Source of the DNA: Membranipora membranacea
Lineage: Eukaryota > Bryozoa > Gymnolaemata > Cheilostomatida > Membraniporidae
Reading direction: 5' to 3'
Length of the DNA: 60,000 nt
Assembly: GCA_914767715.1 (NCBI GenBank)
Contig: OU612071.1
Coordinates: 2,606,001 to 2,666,000, forward strand
The translations under genes were made by a program, and so were the position numbers. The notes beneath the pieces were generated by a model. It saw only the letters and a list, made by a program, of their open reading frames with translations, was not told where the DNA came from and did not search any database. Shown piece after piece: positions 1-12,191 of this stretch (its first letter is position 1; the number at the start of each line of letters is the position of its first letter).

Positions 1-1396
1 CGGATATAATGCAGTCTCTAATAAAATATTCATTGATTTATGGATTTGTTTCATAGTGTTTTAATGTTTTATATTATCAAGACAGGCATGAATAAAAGTT
101 TTTATGTTCAAAATAACCACCAAATAAAAGAAAAAGACACTAGTTTATACAAATTGTTGCTCACAGAAAATTGATTTTTTTATTAATCACACTTTGCGCA
201 AACTCCAAAAGGCTACTAGGAACTGAGCTCGATGTCAAATGAAAAATTGTGAGAATGTCTATTGGAAAATACAGCTCCCTGATTGGAGAATGGTGAGTTG
301 AAAATGCTATTCTAAGAATAGTACAATTCAATGATGGTATATTATAGTGACGTAGGCGGTACCTGCATGGTACATGTCATCTTCATGGGGCTCAGTTATT
401 TAAAGTCAAAAATGCTCAGTTGTAGTTATCATCTCCTTACTTTTCAAAAAGTTATCTCCTTCCTACATTTTTTAATTCAGAATAACCACATTTGGTCACC
501 TGGATCGTTTGTCAATCAGCTAACTATTCATTCATCTTTTTCTGCAAAAAACTCCAAATCTGACAAAAAATCTCCAAGTTCGTGTTTTTCTGTTCGGGAA
601 GAATTAAATTTCGACATGGTAACTCACAGAGATCTGGTTTTTTTTGGAGCATCTGTTCATCACATTATCCAAATGATCTTTTGACGGCATCTTTGAAATA
701 TTTTTTAAACATAATTAAAATTGCCATTTACTTTTTCATTACGGTGTTTATTTCATCCATCAGTGCAGTGGCAATGTTGCACAAGGCAGTGCAAAGAGCC
801 TATATATTTGTTGATTCTATGCCATTGTGCACAGTTTCAAACAAATTCTAATTGCCTTTTATCAAAGGAGTGGAGCAATATACAAATGACAATGGAGATG
901 CTAAACTGAACTTAAACAAAAGAATATTTCTGTTGGTTGATATAACCTTTCAGTATAGATTGTGGTGACCCATCAGTCCCCCATCAAATTCTTTCATAAT
1001 GACTATAGACCGCAAAATAATTAATATTATTAATATTTCCAAACATGGTTTGGAATTGGCTTTTTCAGTTGATACTGTTCAATGATAGCATTTTCAAACT
1101 ACACCCAAATGTTTGAGCTTATATTTTACTTGAATGTCATCCTAATATTTTTATTATTGAAAAACACTAATGTAACTATGCTGGATGCGAATAGGATTAT
1201 GATAACTGTGTGTCTGGAGGGATCACCCTTAATAACACACATGATATTCTATGTGAAATATTCTGCTGCATTTTCAGTGAGCTGGTTTTTGTATGTTCGA
1301 CCTTGGTGTAGTTATCACCATTAAGGAATTGCAGTCCTGAAATAACCATCGACAGCATTCATGTTACGGTTGAGTTTGTACATTTTCTTAAAAATC

Positions 1397-2016
1397 GTGC
1401 CCTGGGACTGCATCTATACTGCAACAAGTTATAATGTTGTTACTTTTGAGGATTCGGTCAGCCAAACAGGTGGGCTACCTCAAAAAACAACAAATCTGAG
1501 ATGGCCTCCAAACAAAATTGGAAGCAATTCTTCACGCAGTGCATTGAAACGATCCAAGTACAATTGAGACCTCTGCTGGATGAAGATATCAGTGAGAGCA
1601 ATTACAGACATTGTTTTCTCAGAGTAAATTTTCTAATCCCTCAAGAAAATCTTATTTGTAAACAACCAGTGTATTGCAGTCTCTATGTTTCATTACAGGG
1701 AAATAATTTGTTACTGTTGTGCCTTGTTAATCTTTTCCAAAGGATTTAAAGGCAATGTAATTTTAGAATATCTAAACCTGAGGATTACCTTTGTGTCTCA
1801 AGACTTGTTGCTTCTCATGATATTTATGTATTATAGCATTATTACATCAGATTAAAACTGAAGGTTCAATTAAATCAGATGTCTAGTCGCAAGCAATATC
1901 CCGGACCATAGGATGCAAAATTTGTTGCCTTAGTGGCCAGGCCGCAATATCTGCTCCAGGTTGCTCTCTGTTTGCAGGCGGGTCGGAGCACACCTGGGTT
2001 CCAACCAAAGCCCAGT
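1397..2016 (+). repeat. Internal direct repeat, copy A (in every unit)
   Basis: A segment of about 600 bp starting gtgccctgggactgcatc occurs twice in each unit. In unit 1 copy A is 1397-2016 and copy B is 2360-2935. The copies are clearly homologous but diverged. Copy B lacks about 45 bp that copy A has around 1806-1850. The same pair recurs in units 2-5. No coding function is evident: a short frame in copy A is open in units 1, 4 and 5 but stopped in 2 and 3. Confidence 0.85.
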
Positions 2017-2359
2017 GCTAGATTATTTGTAATTCCTGCTCAGTCCAAATATACTTTCCAACCAGCATTCCAAGCCCGAAACCCCAGTTCTGATACAAAA
2101 AATTTAGCCCATATTGAGTGCCCCGTTTTTTATACCAATTTTATTGCATCTAAAATATCACATCATATTATGTGGAATCAATAGGCTCTAGAGGCTGGCT
2201 ACTCATATATTTACATTTTTGCAATCGACCATGACACCTTGTCGACATTCAATTATCCACACTCTCTTTACTCAACAAAAACATGGTCCATGCGATCACT
2301 TCACTTTTGGTTAGCCGGGTAAACCTTCTTCCGGGAGTTATTGCACAATCGAGTAGAGG

Positions 2360-2935
2360 GTGCCCTGGGACTGCATCTATACTGCAACACGTTATAATGT
2401 TGTTACTTATGAGGATTCGGTTAGCCAAACAGGTGGGCTGCCTCCATAAACAACAAATCTGAGATGGCCTCCAAAAAAGTCTGAAGCAATTCTCCACGCG
2501 GTGCATTGAAACGATCCAAGTACAATTGAGACCTAAGCTGGATGAAGATATCAGTTAGAGCAATTACAGACATTGTTTTCTCAGAGTAAATTTTCTAATT
2601 CCTCAAGAAAATCTTATTTGTAAACAACCAGTTGTATTGCAGTCTCTGTGTTTCATTACAGGGAAAGAATTTGTTACTGTTGTGCCTTGTTTATCTTTTC
2701 CAAATGATTTAAAGGCAATGTAATATTAGGATATCAAAACCTGAGGATAACCTATGTGTCTCAAGACTGATTAAAATTGAAGGTTGATTTAAATCAGATG
2801 TCTTGTCACAAGCCACATCCCGGAGCATAGGCGGCGAAATTCGTTGCCTTAGTGGCCAGGCCACAATATCTGCGCCAGGTTGCTCTCTGTTTGCACGCAG
2901 GTCGGAGGACACCTGGGCGCCAACCAATGCCCAGT
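2360..2935 (+). repeat. Internal direct repeat, copy B
   Basis: Second copy of the internal repeat that starts at 1397. It is preceded by gagtagaggg, which resembles the tagtagaggg just before the unit boundary near 6019. The divergence between A and B is much greater than that between units, so this duplication is older than the 6.1-kb array. Confidence 0.8.
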
Positions 2936-4490
2936 AGAAGATGGACCGCAGATACATTCGATATGAGGCCCTTTCGATAAATTTAAGGTTCAATGATTGC
3001 ACAGACCAAGGGTACATTGTGGCAGCATCATTCAAGGATTGTTATAATTATTCCTATTGTAAAAACTGCCACAATACTGCCTTCCTAGCTATACCCATCG
3101 TATCAATTTAGCTAGGATAGTTAGGTGTAATTTAAGCGTATAACTTCATGTCTAATTGTGGAGTAAGGCTGTACAAAGAGAAATTTTTAAGGGAGAGCCT
3201 GCATATTCTCTTTTTCATTGTAATCAAAAACTTTGAATTCAGTTCATTCTCCAGAACCCTATAATTGTGACAAATAGATGAAAGGAGTTTTTGGCATCAA
3301 GCTTCCCATAACTTTCCCCATGACGCAAAGCTTGCATATACCTTGACCAAGGAGTAAAAAACTCGGGACCATTTCCCCCTTGTGATTTAATTGTGGACAA
3401 CGTTTTAACCAGGTTGTTGGCGGGGGTGGAGTTGGGTTTTTTATGCTTCTCGGCACTGCGCACTTGGGAACTCTTGTTGAACGGTGATTTCCTCTAGGGT
3501 GACCCTTTCTAAATAGATAACATAGTTCCTAGCCTGTGATGAGACAGTGACAACTGTGGTGTTGTAACATTGCCATCAGAGAAAATTGTTCGATTTAGAC
3601 AATTAAATTCTTGAGCATTTAAACCCGGCTTGTAAGATTTGCTTAAGTACCTAGCATTGTTCTCCAGCGAAGCTGTGTATAGGATTATATCATTGATCAG
3701 GTGATACAGCAGTACTTTTAATTGTTTTGGTTGTTCTAAATTATTTGGAGCAGATTTCATAAGTTTAATAATTAACAAAGGTTCACAACTTGAGTTTCAG
3801 TGTGTTATCCTTATTATGAAAGTATCGATAACAATTTGTTTACATATCAGTTTGAAAAGATCCGTACAATGAAACAGAAATATATCACATATTCTAAGCA
3901 AGACTAAATTATAGTCATAACTCCTTGCTTGAAGCTGGAAACAGTAACCAGTCGCAGCATTAGAAGGCAGTGTTGTTGAGTTCAACAAGTTTTATTCTTT
4001 TTTCTCAATTAAGCAACATGTCAATCTTTTACAACAACACATGTTGTATTACACTCTCCGAACCCTCCATTATCTGTTTTAGTTACTGGGTGCAAGCGGA
4101 CGTGGATGGTATAGCTGCCACCACAATAAGGATATCATAATCACTAAGCTTCAACTTAAGAAAACCAATATCAATCATCATTAAATTATGTCAGTTGTCG
4201 ATGTCATTAAACCAAGTAGTGTATTTTTTCCCTAATCACACAAAACTTAATATCAATTATTTGACATCTGGCAGTTTGAAATTATCCACATAATATGACA
4301 AGTGTCCAAAACTTTTATTGGCATAATAATTGATCCAACAACTATTAGTATGTAGGCGTATTAAGTTCAGATCCTGCACCCTACCTCCTGGGAACAATGA
4401 TATTTCCCTATCAACCATAATTTATATGGAAATAAACAATATGAAAATAATAACAGCTTCCAGCTCATCAGATGTTGCCTGTCCTGAAAG

Positions 4491-4498
4491 TATAAAAG
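4491..4498 (+). promoter_or_regulatory. TATA box of peptide gene, unit 1
   Basis: TATAAAAG, with a probable transcription start about 30 bases downstream (near 4521, tcacaagac). The same element is at 10587-10594, 16683-16690 and 22816-22823. Upstream at 4390-4408 lies an inverted GGGAA...TTCCC pair, also repeated in the other units. Confidence 0.7.
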
Positions 4499-4749
4499 AA
4501 GAGACCAATTAATACAAAGATCACAAGACTACAGCCTCACATCACTGCACAGCACTGTCTCAAACCTCTTAATCCACAGTAAGTATCTGGTTGTAAATTT
4601 ACTGATCAGGAATTGTATGAGGTAATGCCGCGTTGGAAGTAAATTTTTGTATTTGTTTTCTGTATTATCTCATTGAGGAAGTTTCTATAAATCAAGCTGG
4701 TATAATGGAATGCATATTCTTTATCTGATGTAGATAGAAGAAACTGGAA

Positions 4750-5248
4750 ATGAAGGTCTTTGCACTTCTATCCCTGATCGTTACTGCACTTGGTGAGTTT
4801 CACTTCTTCTTCTTGTTTTATATTTTTTCAGTGAATACTGAGACCTGTTCTACATGTGGTATTTAGGTAGATATTGGATGACTGATGCATTAATGTTTCC
4901 ACCGACTCTGGTGTTTTATGATCTTCAAAGACATAATTAAACCATATCTGATATAATTAGTTACATTGAGGTCTAAAATACGAATCACCCCATAGCATTT
5001 GATCAGATCACATTCACTCCATAAGCGTGGTTGATCTTGAAATGTAATATAATAGACGGTACAGAATAAACTGTTTGATGATTGTGATGATAATTTATTT
5101 ATCATCGCAACTGCAAAATGGTAATGTTCATAATTTTATAAATTTACACTGTGTTTTTATAGCTGTTGTACAGATTGAAGCTGGGATCTTAAGTTCGGTG
5201 ATAGAGTCAGTAGCTACCGAAGTAGCTGTTGACGAAATCGAAGGCTAA
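4750..5248 (+). CDS. Small secreted acidic peptide precursor, unit 1 (spliced)
   Basis: Four-exon model. The 5' UTR exon is about 4521-4578 (donor gtaagt). The signal-peptide exon is 4734-4792, with ATG at 4750 and donor gtgagt. The peptide exon is 5163-5273, with stop TAA at 5246-5248 and donor gtgagc. The 3' UTR exon starts at 5478. Coding parts 4750-4792 (43 nt) and 5163-5248 (86 nt) join in frame to 42 codons plus stop. The product starts MKVFALLS and has a hydrophobic core to about residue 18. A plausible signal-peptidase site follows IEA (residue 21), leaving 21 residues beginning GILSSV. That segment has about five acidic and no basic residues and ends in Gly, a possible amidation donor. 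I do not recognise the family. The layout resembles secreted defence or signalling peptides, but the negative charge argues against a classical cationic antimicrobial peptide. Confidence 0.72.
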
Positions 5249-5477
5249 ACACCCACCAGCGGACCAAATTGAGGTGAGCAGATACAATAAGACTACAATC
5301 TTTGTATTATAGATATTGCACATATATGTACTGATAAGAAAACAAAATTATAATGAAAATTCTAAAATAATTTTATTGGTCGATGCAACTCTGAATATTT
5401 GTTTTTTAATGTTGTCGTAAACAAATCAGTTTTATGCATATAAATCAAATTAATTTATTTTTTCCAAAACATTCTAG

Positions 5478-5600
5478 GTTCGAGATATGTCTGCAACCAA
5501 GAGAAAATCACACAGAATTTATAAGCTCTTGTCAATCAACTGTGTATTGAATCTAATTTAATCAATAAATAATATTTAGCAATAAAGCAAAACCTCCTTG
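5478..5600 (+). other. 3' UTR exon and polyadenylation signals, unit 1
   Basis: Begins after a good acceptor (attctag). AATAAA hexamers lie at 5564-5569 and 5581-5586. Equivalent pairs are at 11660-11682, 17755-17777, 23788-23810 and 29918-29940, so each unit appears to carry a complete transcription unit. Confidence 0.65.
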
Positions 5601-6095
5601 CACACAGTTTAATAATTATATTTCAAACACAAATAACAATTCCTAAATTATTATGGCATTCAGTTTGGTTATGTCATACCCATAAGATAGAGAGCGAAAC
5701 CTCCTATGCCATTCTACACCATCAAAGGGAACTGAAATTGATTGTTCAAGCCAGAACAGTGACAGGACTCACAACAGCTGCACGTGCTTACATTGTAAAA
5801 TCTAAAGTTACTTAAGGGTACCAGAAAGGTTCAATTTCATACCTGGTATACATTGAACTCAATCCTGGAACAGCAGCTCACTCATAGTCTTATAAACAAT
5901 AATCACTCAATTTAGGAATACTTACTTGATTTTATGAACTCCTCAATCCTCTAATAATTTAAGTTTATAGATGTCTATGTGATTTGCTATGTGAAATGCT
6001 ATGTGATTGGCTGTCCTTAGTAGAGGGTGCCATCTTTACTGTATGACCACGTGACAGTCACCTGACTAAAACCGTTACAACAAGATGCATTCTTC

Positions 6096-9000
6096 CGGAT
6101 ATAATGCAGTCTCTAATAAAATATTCATTGATTTATGGATTTGTTTCATAGTGTTTTAATGTTTTATATTATCAAGACAGGCATGAATAAAAGTTTTTAT
6201 GTTCAAAATAACCACCAAATAAAAGAAAAAGACACTAGTTTATACAAATTGTTGCTCACAGAAAATTGATTTTTTTATTAATCACACTTTGCGCAAACTC
6301 CAAAAGGCTACTAGGAACTGAGCTCGATGTCAAATGAAGAATTGTGAGAATGTCTATTGGAAAATACAGCTCCCTGATTGGAGAATGTTGAGTTGAAAAT
6401 GCTATTCTAAGAATAGTACAATTCAATGATGGTATATTATAGTGACGTAGGGGGTACCTGCATGGTACATGTCATCTTCATGGGGCTCAGTTATTTAAAG
6501 TCAAAAATGCTCAGTTGTAGTTATCTCCTCCTTACTTTTCGTAAAGCTATCTCCTTCCTACATTTTTTAATTCAGAACAACCACATTTGGTCACCTGGAT
6601 CGTTAGTCAATCAGCTAACTATTCATTCATCTTTTTCTGCAAAAAACTCCAAATCTGACAAAAAATCTCCAAGTTCGTGTTTTTCTGTTCGGGAAGAATT
6701 AAATTTCGACATGGTAACTCACAGAGATCTGGTTTTTTTTGGGAGCATCTGTTCATCACATTATCCAAGTCAGCTTTTGAGGGCATCTTTGAAATATTTT
6801 TTAAACATAATTAAAATTGCGATTTACTTTTTCATTACGGTGTTTATTTCATCCATCAGTGCAGTGGCAATGTTGCACAAGGCAGTGCAAAGAGCCTATA
6901 TATTTGTTGATTCTATGCCATTGTGCACAGTTTCAAACAAATTCTAATTGCCTTTTATCAAAGGAGTGGAGCAATTTACAAATGACAATGGAGATGCTAA
7001 ACTGAACTTAAACAAAAGAATATTTCTGTTGGTTGATATAACCTTTCAGTATAGATTGTGGTGACCCATCAGTCCCCCATCAAATTCTTTCATAATGACT
7101 ATAGACCGCAAAATAATTAATATTATTAATATTTCCAAACATGGTTTGGATTTGGCTTTTTCAGTTGATACTGTTCAATGATAGCATTTTCAAACTACAC
7201 CCAAATGTTTGAGCTTATATTTTACTTGAATGTCATCCTAATATTTTTATTATTGAAAAACACTAATGTAACTATGCTGGATGCGTATAGGATTATGATA
7301 ACTGTGTGTCTGGAGGGATCACCCTTAATAACACACATGATATTCTATGTGAAATATTCTGCTGCATTTTCAGTGAGCTGGTTTTTGTATGTTCGACCTT
7401 GGTGTAGTTATCACCATTAAGGAATTGCAGTCCTGAAATAACCATCGACAGCATTCATGTTACGGTTGAGTTTGTACATTTTCTTAAAAATCGTGCCCTG
7501 GGACTGCATCTATACTGCAACAAGTTATAATGTTGTTACTTTTGAGGATTCGGTCAGCCAAACAGGTGGGCTACCTCAAAAAACAACAAATCTGAGATGG
7601 CCTCCAAACAAAATTGGAAGCAATTCTTCACGCAGTGCATTGAAACGATCCAAGTACAATTGAGACCTCTGCTGGATGAAGATATCAGTTAGAGCAATTA
7701 CAGACATTGTTTTCTCAGAGTAAATTTTCTAATTCCTCAAGAAAATCTTATTTGTAAACAACCAGTGTATTGCAGTCTCTATGTTTCATTACAGGGAAAG
7801 AATTTGTTACTGTTGTGCCTTGTTAATCTTTTCCAAAGGATTTAAAGGCAATGTAATTTTAGAATATCTAAACCTGAGGATTACCTTTGTGTCTCAAGAC
7901 TTGTTGCTTCTCATGATATTTATGTATTATAGCATTATTACATCAGATTAAAACTGAAGGTTCAATTAAATCAGATGTCTAGTCGCAAGCAACATCCCGG
8001 ACCATAGGATGCAAAATTTGTTGCCTTAGTGGCCAGGCCGCAATATCTGCTCCAGGTTGCTCTCTGTTTGCAGGCGGGTCGGAGCACACCTGGGTTCCAA
8101 CCAAAGCCCAGTGCTAGATAATTTGTAATTCCTGCTCAGTCCAAATATACTTTCCAACCAGCATTCCAAGCCCGAAACCCCAGTTCTGATACAAAAAATT
8201 TAGCCCATATTGAGTGCCCCGTTTTTTATACCAATTTTATTGCATCTAAAATATCATATCATATTATGTTGAATCAATAGGCTCTAGAGGCTGGCTACTC
8301 ATATATTTACATTTTTGCAATCGACCATGACACCTTGTCGACATTCAATTATCCACACTCTCTTTACTCAACAAAAACATGGTCCATGCGATCACTTCAC
8401 TTTTGGTTAGCCGGGTAAACCTTCTTCCGGGAGTTATTGCACAATCGAGTAGAGGGTGCCCTGGGACTGCATCTATACTGCAACACGTTATAATGTTGTT
8501 ACTTATGAGGATTCGGTTAGCCAAACAGGTGGGCTGCCTCCATAAACAACAAATCTAAGATGGCCTCCAAAAAAGTCTGAAGCAATTCTCCACGCGGTGC
8601 ATTGAAACGATCCAAGTGCAATTGAGACCTAAGTTGGATAAAGATATCAGTTAGAGCAATTACAGACATTGTTTTCTCAGAGTAAATTTTCTAATTCCTC
8701 AAGAAAATATTATTTGTAAACAACCAGTTGTATTGCAGTCTCTGTGTTTCATTACAGGGAAAGAATCTGTTACTGTTGTGCCTTGTTTATCTTTTCCAAA
8801 TGATTTAAAGGCAATGTAATATTAGAATATCAAAACCTGAGGATAACCTATGTGTCTCAAGACTGATTAAAATTGAAGGTTGATTTAAATCAGATGTCTT
8901 GTCACAAGCCACATCCCGGAGCATAGGCGGCGAAATTCGTTGCCTTAGTGGCCAGGCCACAATATCTGCGCCAGGTTGCTCTCTGTTTGCACGCAGGTCG

Positions 9001-12000
9001 GAGGACACCTGGGCGCCAACCAATGCCCAGTAGAAGATGGACCGCAGATACATTCGATATGAGGCCCTTTCGATAAATTTAAGGTTCAATGATTGCACAG
9101 ACCAAGGGTACATTGTGGCAGCATCATTCAAGGATTGTTATAATTATTCCTATTGTAAAAACTGCCACAATACTGCCTTCCTAGCTATACCCATCGTATC
9201 AATTTAGCTAGGATAGTTAGGTGTAATTTAAGCGTATAACTTCATGTCTAATTGTGGAGTAAGGCTGTACAAAGAGAAATTTTTAAGGGAGAGCCTGCAT
9301 ATTCTCTTTTTCATTGTAATCAAAAACTTTGAATTCAATTCATTCTCCAGAACCCTATAATTGTGACAAATAGATGAAAGGAGTTTTTGGCATCAAGCTT
9401 CCCATAACTTTCCCCATGACGCAAAGCTTGCAGATACCTTGACAAAGGAGTAAAAAACTCGGGACCATTTCCCCCTTGTGATTTAATTGTGGACAACGTT
9501 TTAACCAGGTTGTTGGCGGGGGTGGAGTTGGGTTTTTTATGCTTCTCGGCACTGCGCACTTGGGAACTCTTGTTGAACGGTGATTTCCTCTAGGGTGACC
9601 CTTTCTAAATAGATAACATAGTTCCTAGCCTGTGATGAGACAGTGACACCTGTGGTGTTGTAACATTGCCATCAGAGAAAATTGTTCGATTTAGTCAATT
9701 TAATTCTTGAGCATTTAAACACGGCTTGTAAGATTTGCTTAAGTACCTAGCATTGGTCTCCAGCGAAGCTGTGTATAGGATTATGTCATTGATCAGGTGA
9801 TACAGCAGTACTTTTAATTGTTTTGGTTGTTCTAAATTATTTGGAGCAGATTTCATAAGTTTAATAATTAACAAAGGTTCACAACTTGAGTTTCAGTGTG
9901 TTATCCTTATTATGAAAGTATCGATAACAATTTGTTTACATATCAGTTTGAAAAGATCCGTACAATGAAACAGAAATATATCACATATTCTAAGCAAGAC
10001 TAAATTATAGTCATAACTCCTTGCTTGAAGCTGGAAACAGTAACCAGTCGCAGCATTAGAAGGCAGTGTTGTTGAGTTCAACAAGTTTTATTCTTTTTTC
10101 TCAATTAAGCAACATGTCAATCTTTTACAACAACACATGTTGTATTACACTCTCCGAACCCTCCATTATCTGTTTTAGTTACTGGGTGCAAGCGGACGTG
10201 GATGGTATAGCTGCCACCACAATAAGGATATCATAATCACTAAGCTTCAACTTAAGAAAACCAATATCAATCATCATTAAATTATGTCAGTTGTCGATGT
10301 CATTAAACCAAGTAGTGTATTTTTTCCCTAATCACACAAAACTTAATATCAATTATTTGACATCTGGCAGTTTGAAATTATCCACATAATATGACAAGTG
10401 TCCAAAACTTTTATTGGCATAATAATTGATCCAACAACTATTAGTATGTAGGCGTATTAAGTTCAGATCCTGCACCCTACCTCCTGGGAACAATGATATT
10501 TCCCTATCAACCATAATTTATATGGAAATAAACAATATGAAAATAATAACAGCTTCCAGCTCATCAGATGTTGCCTGTCCTGAAAGTATAAAAGAAGAGA
10601 CCAATTAATACAAAGATCACAAGACTACAGCCTCACATCACTGCACAGCACTGTCTCAAACCTCTTAATCCACAGTAAGTATCTGGTTGTAAATTTACTG
10701 ATCAGGAATTGTATGAGGTAATGCCGCGTTGGAAGTAAATTTTTGTATTTGTTTTCTGTATTATCTCATTGAGGAAGTTTCTATAAATCAAGCTGGTATA
10801 ATGGAATGCATATTCTTTATCTGATGTAGATAGAAGAAACTGGAAATGAAGGTCTTTGCACTTCTATCCCTGATCGTTACTGCACTTGGTGAGTTTCACT
10901 TCTTCTTCTTGTTTTATATTTTTTCAGTGAATACTGAGACCTGTTCTACATGTGGTATTTAGGTAGATATTGGATGACTGATGCATTAATGTTTCCACCG
11001 ACTCTGGTGTTTTATGATCTTCAAAGACATAATTAAACCATATCTGATATAATTAGTTACATTGAGGTCTAAAATACGAATCACCCCATAGCATTTGATC
11101 AGATCACATTCACTCCATAAGCGTGGTTGATCTTGAAATGTAATATAATAGACGGTACAGAATAAACTGTTTGATGATTGTGATGATAATTTATTTATCA
11201 TCGCAACTGCAAAATGGTAATGTTCATAATTTTATAAATTTACACTGTGTTTTTATAGCTGTTGTACAGATTGAAGCTGGGATCTTAAGTTCGGTGATAG
11301 AGTCAGTAGCTACCGAAGTAGCTGTTGACGAAATCGAAGGCTAAACACCCACCAGCGGACCAAATTGAGGTGAGCAGATACAATAAGACTACAATCTTTG
11401 TATTATAGATATTGCACATATATGTACTGATAAGAAAACAAAATTATAATGAAAATTCTAAAATAATTTTATTGGTCGATGCAACTCTGAATATTTGTTT
11501 TTTAATGTTGTCGTAAACAAATCAGTTTTATGCATATAAATCAAATTAATTTATTTTTTCCAAAACATTCTAGGTTCGAGATATGTCTGCAACCAAGAGA
11601 AAATCACACAGAATTTATAAGCTCTTGTCAATCAACTGTGTATTGAATCTAATTTAATCAATAAATAATATTTAGCAATAAAGCAAAACCTCCTTGCACA
11701 CAGTTTAATAATTATATTTCAAACACAAATAACAATTCCTAAATTATTATGGCATTCAGTTTGGTTATGTCATACCCATAAGATAGAGAGCGAAACCTCC
11801 TATGCCATTCTACACCATCAAAGGGAACTGAAATTGATTGTTCAAGCCAGAACAGTGACAGGACTCACAACAGCTGCACGTGCTTACATTGTAAAATCTA
11901 AAGTTACTTAAGGGTACCAGAAAGGTTCAATTTCATACCTGGTATACATTGAACTCAATCCTGGAACAGCAGCTCACTCATAGTCTTATAAACAATAATC

Positions 12001-12191
12001 ACTCAATTTAGGAATACTTACTTGATTTTATGAACTCCTCAATCCTCTAATAATTTAAGTTTATAGATGTCTATGTGATTTGCTATGTGAAATGCTATGT
12101 GATTGGCTGTCCTTAGTAGAGGGTGCCATCTTTACTGTATGACCACGTGACAGTCACCTGACTAAAACCGTTACAACAAGATGCATTCTTC
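6096..12191 (+). repeat. Array unit 2 (chimeric)
   Basis: The left half shares all diagnostic variants I checked with unit 3, for example gaagaattg near 6336 and ctaagatgg near 8555. The right half, from about 9945, shares them with unit 1, for example tatcag near 9943 and the end-of-unit variants near 11818-11875. This is a recombinant arrangement. Confidence 0.9.
10846..11344 (+). CDS. Small secreted acidic peptide precursor, unit 2 (spliced)
   Basis: Same model as unit 1, shifted by 6096. TATA is at 10587-10594, 5' UTR exon about 10617-10674, coding parts 10846-10888 and 11259-11344, 3' UTR exon from 11574. The coding bases are identical to unit 1. The introns also match unit 1, consistent with the right half of this unit having been copied from it. 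Confidence 0.72.

Larger units (their letters stand above)
1..6095 (+). repeat. Array unit 1
   Basis: First complete unit. Apart from the peptide gene (about 4491-5600), the stretches 1-4490 and 5600-6095 hold no gene I can support. The left half differs from units 2 and 3, for example at 1558-1610 and in 3570-3690. From about 3846 onward it matches unit 2 almost base for base. Confidence 0.95.

Noticed and set aside
1920-2016. Possible tRNA-derived SINE (gggttccaacc as B box)
   Set aside because: No adequate A box at proper spacing and no acceptor stem.
2249-2506. 85-residue minus-strand frame in copy B of the internal repeat
   Set aside because: Absent from units 2 and 3, and overlapping a diverged non-coding repeat.
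3239-3463. 74-residue minus-strand frame conserved in all five units
   Set aside because: Differences between units are mostly amino-acid changing, an overlapping 65-residue frame is equally open, and no promoter or splice context is seen.
331-6947. Open frames of 117 and 173 residues recurring near the start of each unit
   Set aside because: Length changes between units through single-base indels in a T/G run. No signal, domain or splice support. Recurrence is due to the 6.1-kb repeat.
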